Shown: positions 41,301 through 56,300 of the stretch, one piece after another
How the letters are laid out: the number at the start of each line of letters is the position of its first letter
Numbering within the stretch: the first letter of the stretch is position 1
Source: Lutraria lutraria
Taxonomy: Eukaryota; Mollusca; Bivalvia; Venerida; Mactridae
Assembly: GCA_964023205.1 (NCBI GenBank)
Contig: OZ026844.1
Span: 32,039,326-32,103,325, forward strand
DNA length: 64,000 nt
Direction of reading: 5' to 3'
The notes under the pieces: model-generated
The model's input: only the letters and a program-made list of their open reading frames with translations
Database searches by the model: none
What the model was told of the DNA's origin: nothing
Program-made: the position numbers and the translations under genes

Positions 41301-44300
41301 TTAGTATGTAATTGAAATGCTGAAAGAATACAGATATATATTGGTATGGACTAATGAACAAAAACATTTCTCAGGTGATTTCCATGCTGACTTTACTGGC
41401 TTTCCTGGTGGGGAAGGACCTGGAGGAGGTAGAAATGCCAATCAATATGAAGGTGGTGGATCAGGTGGAGGTCATGGAGGTCGTGGTGGAAGATGTCAAT
41501 CTGGATACTATTCTGCTTATGCCTATGATTCAATTTATACACCAGCACAGATGGGGAGTGGTGGTGGTAACTCTCCTGCTGGTAAAGGTGGAAGAGGAGG
41601 AGGTATGTACCATTATTTGAAATATAGGATCAGAAGTGTTACATTTCTAAGCTTATCTATGTAATGCTTGACCTAAATGTTGATAAAAAACAAATTATGC
41701 AGGTCAGTTTTAAGGATTTATTTGGATAAATCTGGAACATACATTTTTAGGCATCATGCATCTGTACATAGAGGATGAGCTGAGAGTTGAAGGACGTTTA
41801 CACAGTAATGGTGAGTCAGGTGGTGATGGAATAGCAGGAGGTGGTGCAGGTGGTTCTATTTACATTGAAGTCTATCATCTGGATGGTACTGGTTCTATTG
41901 AAGCTACTGGTGGATCTGGTGGTATATATATAAATTATATACTATTGTTTGGTTTTAACTTTTAAAAATTGATGTTCTATCCAAGTATTATTTGTTGCGT
42001 CTGTGTGTAACAAGATGGCAACTTATGCATTATTTGTGCATTAATGTTCCTTATTTTATTTGGGTACCTTAAACCAATACGAACTGGTCAAACGGTATAT
42101 TACATGTAATTGCATTATGAATGTACTTTTGCAACAGTATATTCTAAATTTGTAAATGTTCAACATGACTACATAACACATCTGACATTACAATTACAAA
42201 TGTTTTCTGTCTAGGTGGCATTAGAGGTGGCGGTGGTGGTGGTGGAAGAGTTGCCATATACCATGATGATCAGAATCATTTCTCTGGTGACTTCTTTGTG
42301 TTTGGAGGACAAGGACCATACCAACATGGTGGAGCAGGAACAGTCTACATTGAATCCCACTTTGTTAAACCACATACAAGACACTTTATAACAGACAATC
42401 ATGGCTACTCAAGCAGCAACAGGATCAATGAAGTGGAACGTCTCAATTTAACTGGAATAATATCTACTCATGTCAAAACAGTTTATATGCAAAATGGTAT
42501 TAATCTCACCACTGATGCACCTGCTGCTAAGCATTATGATTATTGGTATTACCTTAGTCATTTGTTCAGTGATACAAAAGCAAATGTGAAGAATATCTTC
42601 TTGGCAAATTCGAAGGAAGCGACTCTAACATTTAATTTGCCATTTAAAACTTATATTGAGTACCTGAGAGTTTATCCTTACTGTGAAAGGTTTGCAACTT
42701 TTTATTTATTTAATGTGTCACAGTATAACAGTGCTACATTTTATAGTATTCTGAGTGGTGCTTTGAAGAGATTATAGATTATATTTTGCCACTTCATCAA
42801 GATTTTAACTCCACTCGTCTGAGAGCCATACAAAGTCACATAATGTCAGCTTATATTTTGTAAGTTCAGTTAGTGAAATGCAAGTCTAATTGTAAGTTTC
42901 TTTCCTCAAATTTGTACAAAGCATTTTTTTCTATCTCTCAATTTATTGAATACAGAGTATCATTTTTTTACTGTCAGATTGATTCTTAATATAATCATCA
43001 TTTATTTGTTATGGATCAATTTTGTAGTGGTTGGTTACACCAAAAGAACTGACTTGGTCAACAACCATTATGAGGAACAGAAATAACTCATTAGTTTATC
43101 ATAACCAGTTGAATGATACTTAAATTGCAGTTCAAGTGTATTTGGAACACTTATTACACATTATGCTGCTCATAGTTCACTGGATGGAGGGTCACCTAGG
43201 AATCTAACAGATGGCTATGTTACAACAGACTATTGTGAAACACAAAAGGCAGTAGATCAGTATGGCACAATATATGTTAAAGATAATGTTGACAGGGTAA
43301 AATTTAAAATCTGCATTTAATGTATTGTTGATTCTATACTTCATTTTTAATCATTTACCAATTTGTAGCTACCATCCATTTTGACTCTTTTTTTAGTTCT
43401 GCAATGATTCTTATTCTTTCAAATACAAGCCTATCTTTTGTACCTTTTGTAGCTATTCCTGTAGATGAATTGCAATTATAATTATTGTCAAGCTTGTTCA
43501 CAGTAAACTAATAATGGCAGTTTGTGTGGTGTATTTGTGCCCGTCCTTCCAGAATATGCTTGTCTGGACCAGAACTTTGCCATTAGTAGGGGGGAATTTT
43601 AAATAACTTGGCATCAAAATTATGTTCATCATGATGAAAAGTGTGTTGTGTGCAAGACCTGTGTCTGAAGGTCCAAGGTCATGGTCACACAGGTTAACTA
43701 TACAAAAAATAGCAGTTCTGGATTTTAGTTGCAATGTGTGCTCTGAGAATTTTTACCTTAGAATTTGTAAACCTTTTAGCAATGGACATGGGTCTTTTGT
43801 ATGATATTAATTCTTTAGCTTTATGATACAACTTTTACATTTCTTGACAATGTTGCCTTTGGGCTTCTAGTATACTTACAACATAACTTAGTACAGTATG
43901 TAATTTACAAACCATTTATATCAGGGTAAATTGTATTGCCTTGTGTTGTAAACAGTTATTTTACAACAAACTGGACTGAATTTTGTTATATTCCCGCAAA
44001 CGAAGTATTGAGAGGGGGTATATTGGAGTCACTCTGTCGGTCAATCATTGGTCAGTTGATCTGTCCATCCATGTACAATACCACAGGTTTGTGGAGCGAA
44101 CTACTTTCACATTCTTTAAGCAATTGCAATGAAACTTGAAATATGTTATCTCCATGAAGTGTAGATGTGCAAGACACAATTTTCACACATTCTAGAGTTA
44201 TGTGTCCTTGAACCATATAGGGTACTATTGAGATCTTAGTGTTAAAGTGACAGCGGGGGTATTAGTCACCTTTGTGACAAAGCTCTAGTTTTATATAAAG

Positions 44301-47300
44301 AACATAGAGTAAAATGCCTATGCTACTATTTCAATTATTCTTTCAGGTAACCATATTTTTGAAAGCTAACGGCAATTATGTAGCATTGAGCGAGATAGAA
44401 ATATATGTTCGTGAAGATCCAACCACCGTTTCTCAAACTCCATATTCCAATGGTCAGGGTGCAGGGTATATTTTACCTGAGGTCTACACAAACACTTTTG
44501 AATTTGACCAGGTTTGTAAAAACTTATTTTCTGTTTTGTAATGAGTATACAAATTTATAAACTATGCAGCAATAATTGAACAATTTCTTTAAATTACATA
44601 TAAATGAAGTGCAATCAATGTTTTACAGATGGATATACTTGGCGGAGCCTCTTTGAATCTTGTTGGTGTTAACACTAGTATAATTGCCCATAATGTGCTT
44701 GGAGACGATTCTGGAAGGTTGACTTTAAGAAGAGATCAAAATTATCAGAATACACTGAACAGAACTCTGCAGACATTTGCTGTTCTTTCACAGAGAAAGT
44801 CAAGTGTCAATCTACCGCAAGAACTTGACTGCAGAGGAATTGATATGTACATTAAAGGTTTATTTCTATTTTCTTTTTCATTATAAAAGTAGCGTTAGAA
44901 CTGCTAATTCCTCCCCTTTCAATAAGTTGTTGAGTTAAAAGCAAGTTTAAAATTAAGATGTTATAAGCTTCCTAGTTGAAAAGAAAGCAATATTTCACAT
45001 GAACAGAAAGTATCATAATCATGTATGTTTCAGGTTTCTTCCGCACAATGGAGAATATAACAGTAAATGCAAGATGTAATTTAACTATTGACCATTATCA
45101 ACCTACAACAAACATCATTGACAATTTAGATGTAAAAACATATGGATCTGTAACTGTTTTCACTGAGCAGGAAGCATTGACAACATTGAAGGGAACTACA
45201 CTTACTGTACGAAGTGGTGCCAGGGTAAGGCTTTAGCATGGTTGCTTGAAGTTATTTAACAACTATCATGTTGAATGTTCATTATTGGTTAGAACAGTTC
45301 ATTTTTTGGTCAGTGAATCTAAGTTAACACTAATTATGTTTTTGAAATATTTAGAATATCAATATTAATTTTTTTTCCAGCTTACATCAAATGATTTGAA
45401 GTTGGACTATTACAACATAACCATTGAACCTTATGGATTGATGACAGTTTCTGCTGGCTGTCCTTCTTTAGTTCAACATTCAGGTATTTAATGTTGGCAT
45501 TAGGTGTTGTATATTCCATGTATTTGTTTGTTGTTCGCAATGCTTATTTAGACATCTCTTATTATTGGGTTCATATCATCTCTTAAAAAGTTATACTGAT
45601 GTACCTTTGTAATTTTTTGTGTTTAGTTATACTTTATGTAACCTATACAGATAAATGATAAATTTTCTAAATTTCAGGATGAGTTACCTATAATATGTGT
45701 ATTGATTTGTATAAAAAGAAAAGCATTACATGAAAGGATGTATATTCAAATTAATATCAAAAGGAAAACAGAAATATGATTTCGTTCTATTTGCATTACA
45801 CAGCTAAAATTAATTGCTTTTCTGTTCAGTTTAAGTATATATTGTCTTATCCAGGTATTGGAGCTGGCCATGGTCACATTGGTGGTAGTTCTGGTGGTGG
45901 TCATGGTGGTAATGGAGGTCAAGGTCAAGGAGAACCTGTTGCCGGGGGCGCCCATGATTCTTTCTTGTATCCCACCAAGTTTGGTAATAATGGTGGACAC
46001 TCATTATTCCCTCATCTTGGTGGTATTGGAGGTGGTAGATTATATCTGAAAGTAAATCATACATTAACTGTAGATGGATTCTTGACTACTCTTGGTGGTG
46101 ATTGGAGATCAGTGGCTGCAGGTGGTGGTAGTGGTGGTACCATTCATATTGAGACTTATACCATTGATGGAAATGGAGATATTGATGCTTCTGGTGGTTC
46201 AGGTTATGATGGAAGTTTGGCTCCTCATGGAGGTGGTGGTGGTGGCGGTAGAGTCACTCTCTATTATATGTACAACTTCTATGTTGGTAAGCAAAAGATT
46301 TATTAATATTTATTTCTGTCTTTTCAATACAATACAATGACCTGTGACCTAAAGACATGCCTGCTAATAGAACAGAGTTACTAATATCTAGTTGTTCATT
46401 GTTCTTCATAGTTTTATTTGAAATGTGTTAATAATTACTAAACATTTTATTCAACAGGAGATTTTATCAATCGTGGTGGAGCTGGTGGGAAGAATGCTGA
46501 ACCGGGGGGACCTGGAACAGTTTACCTGCATAAATTACCTGAACTTACATTAACTGGCTCAATACCAGCAGACTTTAAAGACAACCGCACTCTCTATCTA
46601 AACAATAAAGACTATGAACCAAGACATCCACACAGAAACTTGACTGATACATATTCTGATTATACAACAGCTAGTGGTGTTGCATGGATATGGCCTGGAT
46701 CTTATCCTCCGTCAGTTACTGTTTCAAAATCTGATGTTAATGAGAATGAGGAAATCATAGTTGACTATCTTAAGGTTTGTTTTTCTCAAATGTAATTAAT
46801 TTCTATTCATATGTTAAAATTAATTATTACATATACAGTGCAACCTCTCCAAAGCAACATCCTTTGGGCATAGCAAATTATATTGTTGTTGAGTGGTTGT
46901 TGTTCTAGAGAGGTTAAATTCATAGTGTGTACAGAAAAAATCATGTTGTTGAAGGGAAGTTGTTGCTCAAAAGAGGGCTGATCTGGAGAAGATGTACTGC
47001 ATTTAACGTTCTTACAAATTTCATTTATTATATAACAGAAAGGAATGTGATGTGATTACACGACCGATTATTATTAGGGGTTAGAACATCTATGTTCATT
47101 AATATCATCATGTTATAAAATAGGAAGGAACTTCTTAATGGTGTTTTTGTATGACAGATGTATGAGAAGGCACAGCTGGCACTGGTAAATTCAGACCATA
47201 CAGAACATATCCACTTGAGAACAATGTACACAGAAGGTGACCGTAGTGGACATTTACATATTGGCTACAATCAGTCGCTTTTTATAGGTATGAAGTATTG

Positions 47301-50300
47301 GTATTTTCCATTCATAAAATGACTCTATGTGAATGTTTACTGATAGTTGTTGAGAGCTGGATTGCCAAGATTAATACAACTCTACATGTAAAGCATCAAG
47401 TTTTCCAGTAGAAAATTTGACATGTAATAATTTATTGTTATTCATACATAAATTTCAATTCATGATTTATGATTGCATTCTGCTTTTTATGTTTGACAAG
47501 TGGTTTTATACTATTTCTAATACACTTTAGTCAACAAACATTCATTACTTTCCAAATCAGGCACAGGCGTGTTACCAATGGACCTTTCACTTTATCATGG
47601 TAGTACCACAACTCTTAAAGGTGAAATGAAAGTGGCTGGTGTCTCAGTGATGGTAGAGGGTGTATTGAATAACGTAGAGAATATGACAATTGTTGATGGT
47701 GGTAAGTATGCACCATTACAAAACAGTTTGAAAATAATTGTTCAGATTACTCATAATTTTGCACCTGTTGGTTGTAAAATGTAAAAAAAAAACTTATACT
47801 TTACCATGATTTAAGCTAAAGCTGACAAAATTTCAGATTTTTTGAAGATACATTTAACAGTGCAACCTCTTCAGAGTGGCCCTCTCTTGAGTAACAACCT
47901 CCCTTCAACAACAGTATGCTTTTTCCGAACTATACCATTCAACTGTTAATTTAAACTCTTGAGCAACAACCAATGACATGATTTTGCTCTTCCCAAAGGG
48001 TGTTGCTTTGTAGAGGTTGCACTGTACTTGAAATAGTTCTCTAATTGCAGTTTTTGAATTATATTAATTTGTTAATTTATGTTAGGTTTCCTGAGGATCA
48101 ATTACATGATGGACTTAAACTTTCAAAGAATTGACAACGTCACATTTATGGCTTTTAACATCAGGAATCGTGGATCACTAATTATGAACAATGATGTCTT
48201 CCAACATAACATGACTGGCAATGTTTTGCAAGTAAGATAAAACATTTTTATGCCCCCGTATTGATAGATTGGGGTCATATTGTTTTTGGCCTGTCTTTTT
48301 GTTTGTTTGTACTAAAATTTAACCTTGCCTTATTATAAAATCAAAATGCTTCTACATAAAATCATCAAACTGTTGGTTTCTCAGGACCTGTGCATTTTCA
48401 GGTCAAAGGTCAAGGTCACCTGAAAGGGGCATTTTGTTTTTAATGCACATCTTGTTAATCTACTCTTTAGTAATTTTTAATGGTTCAGAAATGAATGTCT
48501 CACTTAAAGCTGAAAAATATGTATATTTTAAGCATATTCTACATGTATTTTCAATAAAAATTGGAAATATTGTTGAACACAAATTGTCTCTACAGTTTAA
48601 TAGTGCTGTTCTTTTGACACCTCTATAGTAAATATTATTTTATTTTACAGATCTTTCCAGGTGGTACAATGCAAGCCAAGAATGTGTTTGTTGATGTTGA
48701 TTTTCTGTTAGTTGATGTAATGGGCACATTTAATGCTGATGGTCTTGGATACTGCAATATGGGTACATCTTGCTTCCACCTATTCATTTTACGTCAGTTA
48801 TAATCTTTCCTCAGTTTAAGACTGTAGAACAATTATGCTGTTGTCTTTATCAATAATGATACTTAAAAATTATTCAAGGATTTATTTAAAAAAATATCGA
48901 CTGTTTTGAAAAATATGTGTTGTAATTATGTGATGTTCAATTTAGCCTCTTGTTAAACCCTGGCTGCCAACAAAAATGAATCTATGTTTGTTTACTAGGG
49001 TCTTCCACATCAAATGTCCACTATCAATGTTGATCAGTTTTCAATCAGTTTTGAGCAAACTTTTTGAATATGTTAATGGGTATGATATCTTGGCAGAGAT
49101 TTTTTAGACTTAGATAACCAGCAAAATCACTCCTGGTACTCATGAATTATGGCCCCTGATTCAGCAATAAATGAGATAGACATTCAGATAGAAATCTTCA
49201 GTAGGCAATTTCAATGAGCTTATTTTGTAAGTTTTGCACTCCTGTTAACAAGTAACTTTTGTATAACCAGAGGGTCCTGGAGCGGGCAGAAATGTTACAG
49301 GAAATAACAATGTATTGTATGGTACTGGTGCAAGTCATGGTGGTGAAGCAGGAGCAGAGAACTCCAATCATCTTGCACCATCAGCATATGGTAGTTTTAT
49401 CAATCCTGATCAGTTTGGTAGTGCCGGTGGAGATGTTGCATCATACAAAGGTACAACATATAAGCTTTGCAGGATAAAACCTAGTCTGCTGTACTTTTAT
49501 ATTTATTTCTTGGTTCTTTGTATCAACTTTGTATATATTTATTGTATTTCTTTAATTGTTTGGTATGAACAGCTTTTACACAATATCCATCTGATAAGAT
49601 TTGTAATTGCTAATCATTTTAAAATAATTTGAAACTGCTACATGTTGGTTTCGGATAGTAATCAAAACATTACTCTGCTGTTTTTGTCTGTATGCAATTC
49701 TTTTTGTGAATTTTAAGGTGGATGTGGGGGCGGCATTCTAAATTTGAATGCTAAAACTTTGATGAAAATTGATGGAACTGTAAGTGCAAATGGTGAGAAT
49801 GGAATGTCTAGGACAGGTGGTGGATCTGGTGGAAGTATCTATATCACAGCTGAAGAGTTTGATGGTTCTGGAACTGTTGAGGTAAATTTAACAAAAATAT
49901 TCATATAATCCTGTGATTGTTCCAAACTTGATGTTGTTAAGATAGGATGATTTTAACCATTTTCTGTAATCCTTGATAAATGCATTGGAAATGTAGCAGT
50001 AAATATAGTACAGACCCTCTTTATCTTACCATTAGGTGACAGGTGGATCTGGTCGGAATGGTGGTGCTGGAGGAAGATTTGCAGTTGTGTATGGATATAT
50101 CAATTACATTGGAGAATATCATTCTAGTGGTGGTGAAGGTAATGGTGGTGAGAATGGAGCTGCTGGTACTGTCTTTACTAAAGATACTAGCATGAACATC
50201 ACAAAAACATTACGGATATACAACAGAAAGGGTGATGGGGTAAGTTTTGAGAATTAGTGATATATGTGATATATGAGTGAGCCTCATCTAAAAATCATTA

Positions 50301-53300
50301 TCTTGAACAAAAAATAAAATCTTAGATTTTTTTATGCTTTAATGGAAGGTCAATCAAACTTTTTTTTGTACTTTAAATAGCTGCAAATATTCTTTTTTCT
50401 TTGTTCATACTTGATATTTACGTAACTTTTTTAGACTCGCAAAACAAGGATTACTATCCCAGAAAATAAGATAGAAGACCATGACATTGATGCACTAGAT
50501 CTTGGTGATTATGCTGAGATTGGTCTCCTTGCCACTGATGATGATGGAAATCCTGTCACAGGAAGACGTGATCTATACCTTCAGGTTATAAGGCTAATTT
50601 TTAAAAATAATTCTGAATAGTTGTGTTTTTGAAGTATAGCCAGTCTCATTCATGTGTATAGAAATCCCTAGTTCCTGTTCAGAAATGCCAAGATTAGTAC
50701 TGTGGGGAAATGGTACAATTCTACTATATTACTCGATTAGGATGAGCTAAAAAAATTGAAATTTTGACTTTGATTTGTTTTTGTTTGTTTATATCGAGTT
50801 TTACGCCCTTTTTCAACAGTCTGAGTCATATGAGGTTGACAGTTCATCTAACCATCGTTCCTGGGCTGAACCAGTACTAGATTCCCATCCTCCGTAAGCA
50901 ACTGCCTATTTTCTCATTTAAAGAGACATTGTCGGTAGCTGGGCTCGAACCCAATACCCTCTATCAGTGAGAGGTTACAGTGATTTGAAGTCAGCAACCT
51001 TAACCACTCAATCACGGAGGCGGGTCACTTTGACTTTTCATCGACTTAAAACATTAAGACTAAATTTATATTCCAGCTTGTTGAAGGTGACTATACAGCA
51101 ACAGTTCATGTAGAAGAGGGAATGTACCTGAATATAGATTACAAAGACTCAGCAGTATTATCATTTAGTGCAGCAGTTTATCCTGTAAGTACATTTTTGT
51201 GCCCCCACTCAGAAAGATGGGGGGCATATGCCATCATTGGGTCAGGGTTTGGGTAAGAACAACTTGACATTATGCGGTTCCATTGAATTTGTATTTTGGT
51301 ATTGCACATATGAAAATCTTGTGTCATTCATATTGTTCCATGACCAGAATAATAGAGTAGGACCATCTGTGTCCAATGGGCACATTTCTAGTGTTATCTA
51401 GAAACCTCACTTGGATGATTATCAGTTTATCTGTATTTTATTGCCTAATACAAAAAAATTATATTAGTATATTACTGTATATATTTAAGCTTGGGCTGTA
51501 AGAAAATTGTTATGTTATATATCTGTAGGATGGACGAGTAAACTTACCATCAGACACTTATTTAAAAGATGTGACAGTGTATGATTATGGTGGAACTATA
51601 ACTGGTCTGGAAACATTCAACATTTCTCGTGGAGGAGCTGTTAAAATCTACCCACCATCTGTTGATGATCCACATTTCAAACAGATCGTTTATAACTTAA
51701 ATACTATCAGTGTACTAGATGGTGGACTTTTTGCATACTACGGAACAGCTGAGAATAATGATGTATTAGAAATAAATCTTGCTGGTGATTTGATAATCAG
51801 AGGAGGTGGTGAAATGGATGTCAACCGGATGAATCTGAATGGTACGTATTTCATGTTGTAGTGGTAGGTCTATAAAATTAGCCGCATTATTATACCCCCA
51901 CAAACGAAGTTTGAGAGGGGGTATATTGGAGTCACTCTGTCGGTCCGTCCGTCCATCTGTATAAAGTTTGTGGAGCCAACTACTTCCACATTTTCAAGCT
52001 ATTGCAATGACTCAATTTTCATGCCCAACGATTCACTCATTGCAGAGTTATGTCCCCCTGAACTTAGCCATATAGTGTACTATTGCAGTATTAGTGTCAA
52101 AGCGGCGGTGGGGATATTAGTCACCTCTGTGACAGCTCTAGTTTGTAATTATGATGAATACAGCTGAATATAATGAAAAGTTGAAATCTCTTATAATATG
52201 AAAATGCTTACATTGAGATTCTTCAAAGTGAAAACAAAAAGAGACTTTTCAGTGAAAGACTTCTCAGCGCACATGTTAGTGCATACTTGGAACTAAAGTT
52301 TTTAAGGTAGTATCTACAGTATGTGAATGTTTGTGGATAATGCATACCATGTAATCTCACAAATGGTACCTTTAGAAAAAAATAGATCAGGAAAATTTTT
52401 CATCCTGCCTACCCTAATTTATTTGGTCAAGTATTTCTAAACTTGACATATTTTTTAGCTGTCAAATGATTATCTTAAATTCTTCCAGCTGTCAATATAA
52501 ATATTGAATCTGAAGGCCTTCTGAGTGCTTCAAAGAGAGGGTATAAGGCTGGAAATGGGACTGGTGCTGGATTTGGTCATAGTGCTGGTAGTTCTGGGGC
52601 TTCACATGGTGGTGTAGGTGGCAGAGGAAGTGTTATGAATTATGCCAACTTGGCCCATGACAGTGTATGGCATCCGACTGAATATGGCAGTGGTGGTGGA
52701 ATTATAGGAGGTTCTCTTAGTACTGGTCATGGTGGTGGAGTATTGGAACTTGTTGCCTCTGGGTATGTAGAGATTGATGGTGATGTAAGAGTTGATGGTG
52801 AAGATGCTGTAAACACTGCTATTGGTGGTGGATCTGGGGGTTCCATTCGGTTGTATTCTGGCACGTTCAGTGGTAAGACACATGACTTTCTTATTCTTTT
52901 GATAGATAGATACTTTGTTATTCAAGTCATGAATAATTGCTGAAAGTTAAGATATATTCTTTTTCAGTCAAGACTTTGTAGGCAACATGAATCTGAATTT
53001 ATAAAACCAGCTATTCTGTATCTTTTATTTGTAGGTACTGGTACAATATCAGCCAGTGGTGGTGCAGGTGCCTGTGTTCCACATTGTAGTTCATGTGATT
53101 CATACAGAAGATGTTTGAGCTGTAATAAAGGATATTCATGGAGAAAGTTTATTTGCACACCAAGCCTCTTAATTTCTACAATCGCTGAGGTAATTACAGG
53201 GGTGACAATATTCCTGATCTATCTGGAATTTTGGATTTCTATGTTCTGAAAGATCTTTTTAGAGCTATGATTTATGAGCAAAATAAAAGTTATTTGATGA

Positions 53301-56300
53301 AAATATCTCAAGAAATGGCAAAGTTATGGTCAATTTAATCTGTTCTGAAGGATTTTCTTCAATACAAACTGAGTTAGATATGGGAACAATGTGGTTGATG
53401 GCCTCTTGTTTGGCAAAAATGGTTGGCCACATATGATTTTCAGGATTTTTAATTTGGCATTATTGACACTCCTGATTAGAATTATGCAACAGTTTTATTT
53501 TGATTTGTTTACTGCTGCCTTTCTCTTGTATTTTGGGAATATGATACTGGCAATAATAGCCTTACTTTTGATGTTGTTTAAATTGTTGTTTAAAATTACC
53601 TGCTACAGCATTTCTCTATCTTTTTATAAAGATTGCTGGTGGTGGAGGTGGTGGTGGTAGAATTGCTGTCTATGTTGATACAGAGAATACATACAGAGGT
53701 GAATACCAGACATATGGTGGTAAAGGTTTCTCTGAGAGTGGTGGTTCTGGCACTGTGTATGTCAAAGCACCAGAGACAGCCAATGGAACACAAGTGACAT
53801 CTCTTTACTTAGACAATCGAGGATCTCTTCCTAAAAATATTTACATCAGTAATTTTACAGAGGATAGTTGTAGAACTTACATAATAACCACTGATACAGA
53901 CACAACCTCTAACCTGACATTTGATCATGTATATATTAATGGTGGAAGTCATTTGGCTTTGAGGAATGCATCTACCAATAACATTGATGTAACTATTAAC
54001 AAAGTTCATGGAGATTTAAGTGGACTTGTTCATACATCAGTTTACCAGACTATCAAGATTATAGACAGTGACAGTCCAATACCAGCTTCATTTAGAGTGT
54101 ATGAGAAATCATCTATACAGTTACCTAAAGGTATGATTTTATGAATATCAGACTATATAATGCTAGTATCTATATGTTTTACTTTTTACAATAAATGATA
54201 AACAGATATTCAATAACTTACATAATTATGTATCAAATTTGTCCAGTACCTGTTTGATATATCCTTTTCTACTTATCATATACAGGGTTCTCAATAACAA
54301 CCGGCTGCAGACCAATTTAGCCGCTTAGAACAGACTGAGGGCTGGTTAGAAATCTCAAAAGTTTAAAAATAGTGCTGGAAAAATGCCTGGACCCCCCTAT
54401 AAGGCCTGTTAGTCCAGCTTTTGGGCCTGTTGGCCACAAACTTATTGAGATCCCTGCATATATTTATATTATATCTTAATTGTTTTGAAGAAAAAGAAAA
54501 TACTCATTTTTTAAAATTTAATATGATGACTGCCCTGAATCAGATTGTCACTTTTATGAAATGTTTATTATTTCAGACCTATATTTTAATCAATTGGCAA
54601 ACAAGGATATCTACATAGATGGAGAAATTAACGGTGTAAGAAATCTTAAATTAGGACAGGGAGTTAACTTTTTGATAGGAGAAAGTGTAAGTTTATACAT
54701 CATGTCGTTGTTCATTAATTGAATGGATATAGTTGGAGGAGAGATGAAACTTACAATCATTTATTTCATATTATTAAAAATGAACTTATCATCCTCTTAA
54801 ATTAAATTGAAAGAATTTTTGTAAACACAGTATGTACAACTACTGTAAAAAAATTGTTGTATAGTGTAGGATGTAAGAAAAACTAAGTTTGATCTCTTTG
54901 TAAAGTCTTGTTATTTCTGTACATTTATCTTTTTCTACAATTCAGGGTTTCACTACAGGAAGTGACAAATTAACATTTGACTTTGATACAGTACAGATTT
55001 ATGCCGATGGTAAAATGTCCTCTACATACCTAGCAGAATTAAGTCCATCATTGATCCTTCAGATCTCAACTCTTCTCAGGTTACATGCAGGAGCACTAAT
55101 TGAGGTAACTGGTATAAGTTGAGTTGGATATGCTACTTTGAGCAGTAGATGTTCTTTTTTATTATTACTCATGATGAAGCACATCTGGCTACAACTAAGT
55201 TACAAGCCTAAAAATAGTACAGTAAAAAACATCATGTTAAAATTAGAGACGAATATTCAGTTTTGCTTGTTTTCTGCTTCAATCCTTTTATTTGTTGGCT
55301 TAAAAAAATGTTCATATAATGTATGAATAAAATTTTACCAAATGTTAAACATGTCTGTATCATGAATAAAAAAATTTACGAAATAGGAAACTAATATTGA
55401 TTTTGAAACAAGTTCTAAATCTCAATGATAATGTAGGCCACATTTTTTAAAATTTAGTATTCAAGACTTATGACACATATTTGCATTTAATACAGGCTCC
55501 ATGGGTTAAAGTTACTACTGGTAATAATGGTACAATACAGGTTGACTCAGCAAGTAATATCGAATCAAGTGAAAAGGCTCCAAGAAATATACAACAAAGT
55601 GGCATTGATGTTACTTCTGGAGGTTTGTATATAAAAGTTAAGGATTAGAAAATATAAAACGTTGTCTGATAGATACAATATAATCATATTGTACAGTCAA
55701 ACTTGTAGACAAAGACCACCCTTGGGAAAGAGATGATGTGGCTTTTATTGACAGGTGGCCTAAATAATGTTCTTAATAATCATGGACTTTTTTTAAAGAA
55801 TGAATTTTATTCATAGGGTAGCCTTAATTAGGAGGAGGCTGCTGATACAGGTTTGACTGTATTTACCAGGTGCCCAGTGTCGTTTCTTGTAATGACGTCA
55901 GTTATGCCTTCTTTTATAAAAACTCTGAAAACCCTAGTGAAGTAATTTCGAAAACAATATTTGCTTATATCGACATTTGCTTCTTTTCATATAAAACCCT
56001 GTTGATATTAATAGACCTTTCTATGTATTTTGGTTTTCAGTTAACCAACTGCATGGGGCAATCTTTATAAAGTGATGCATGTATGCTGATCTTGTATTGC
56101 ATGAATCTGTTTATACAGTGTTCTCTTCATTATTCAACAAATTCTAGGTGGCTCTGGTGGAGGCGGAGGTGCAGCTGGAGGTCAGGGATCATATCAAGAT
56201 TATGTAGGACCACCTCCAGTATATGGATCTATTTATGAACCAACACAATATGGTGGTAATGGAGGTGCTGGGGGTGGCTCAACAACAGATTTGAGATGCG

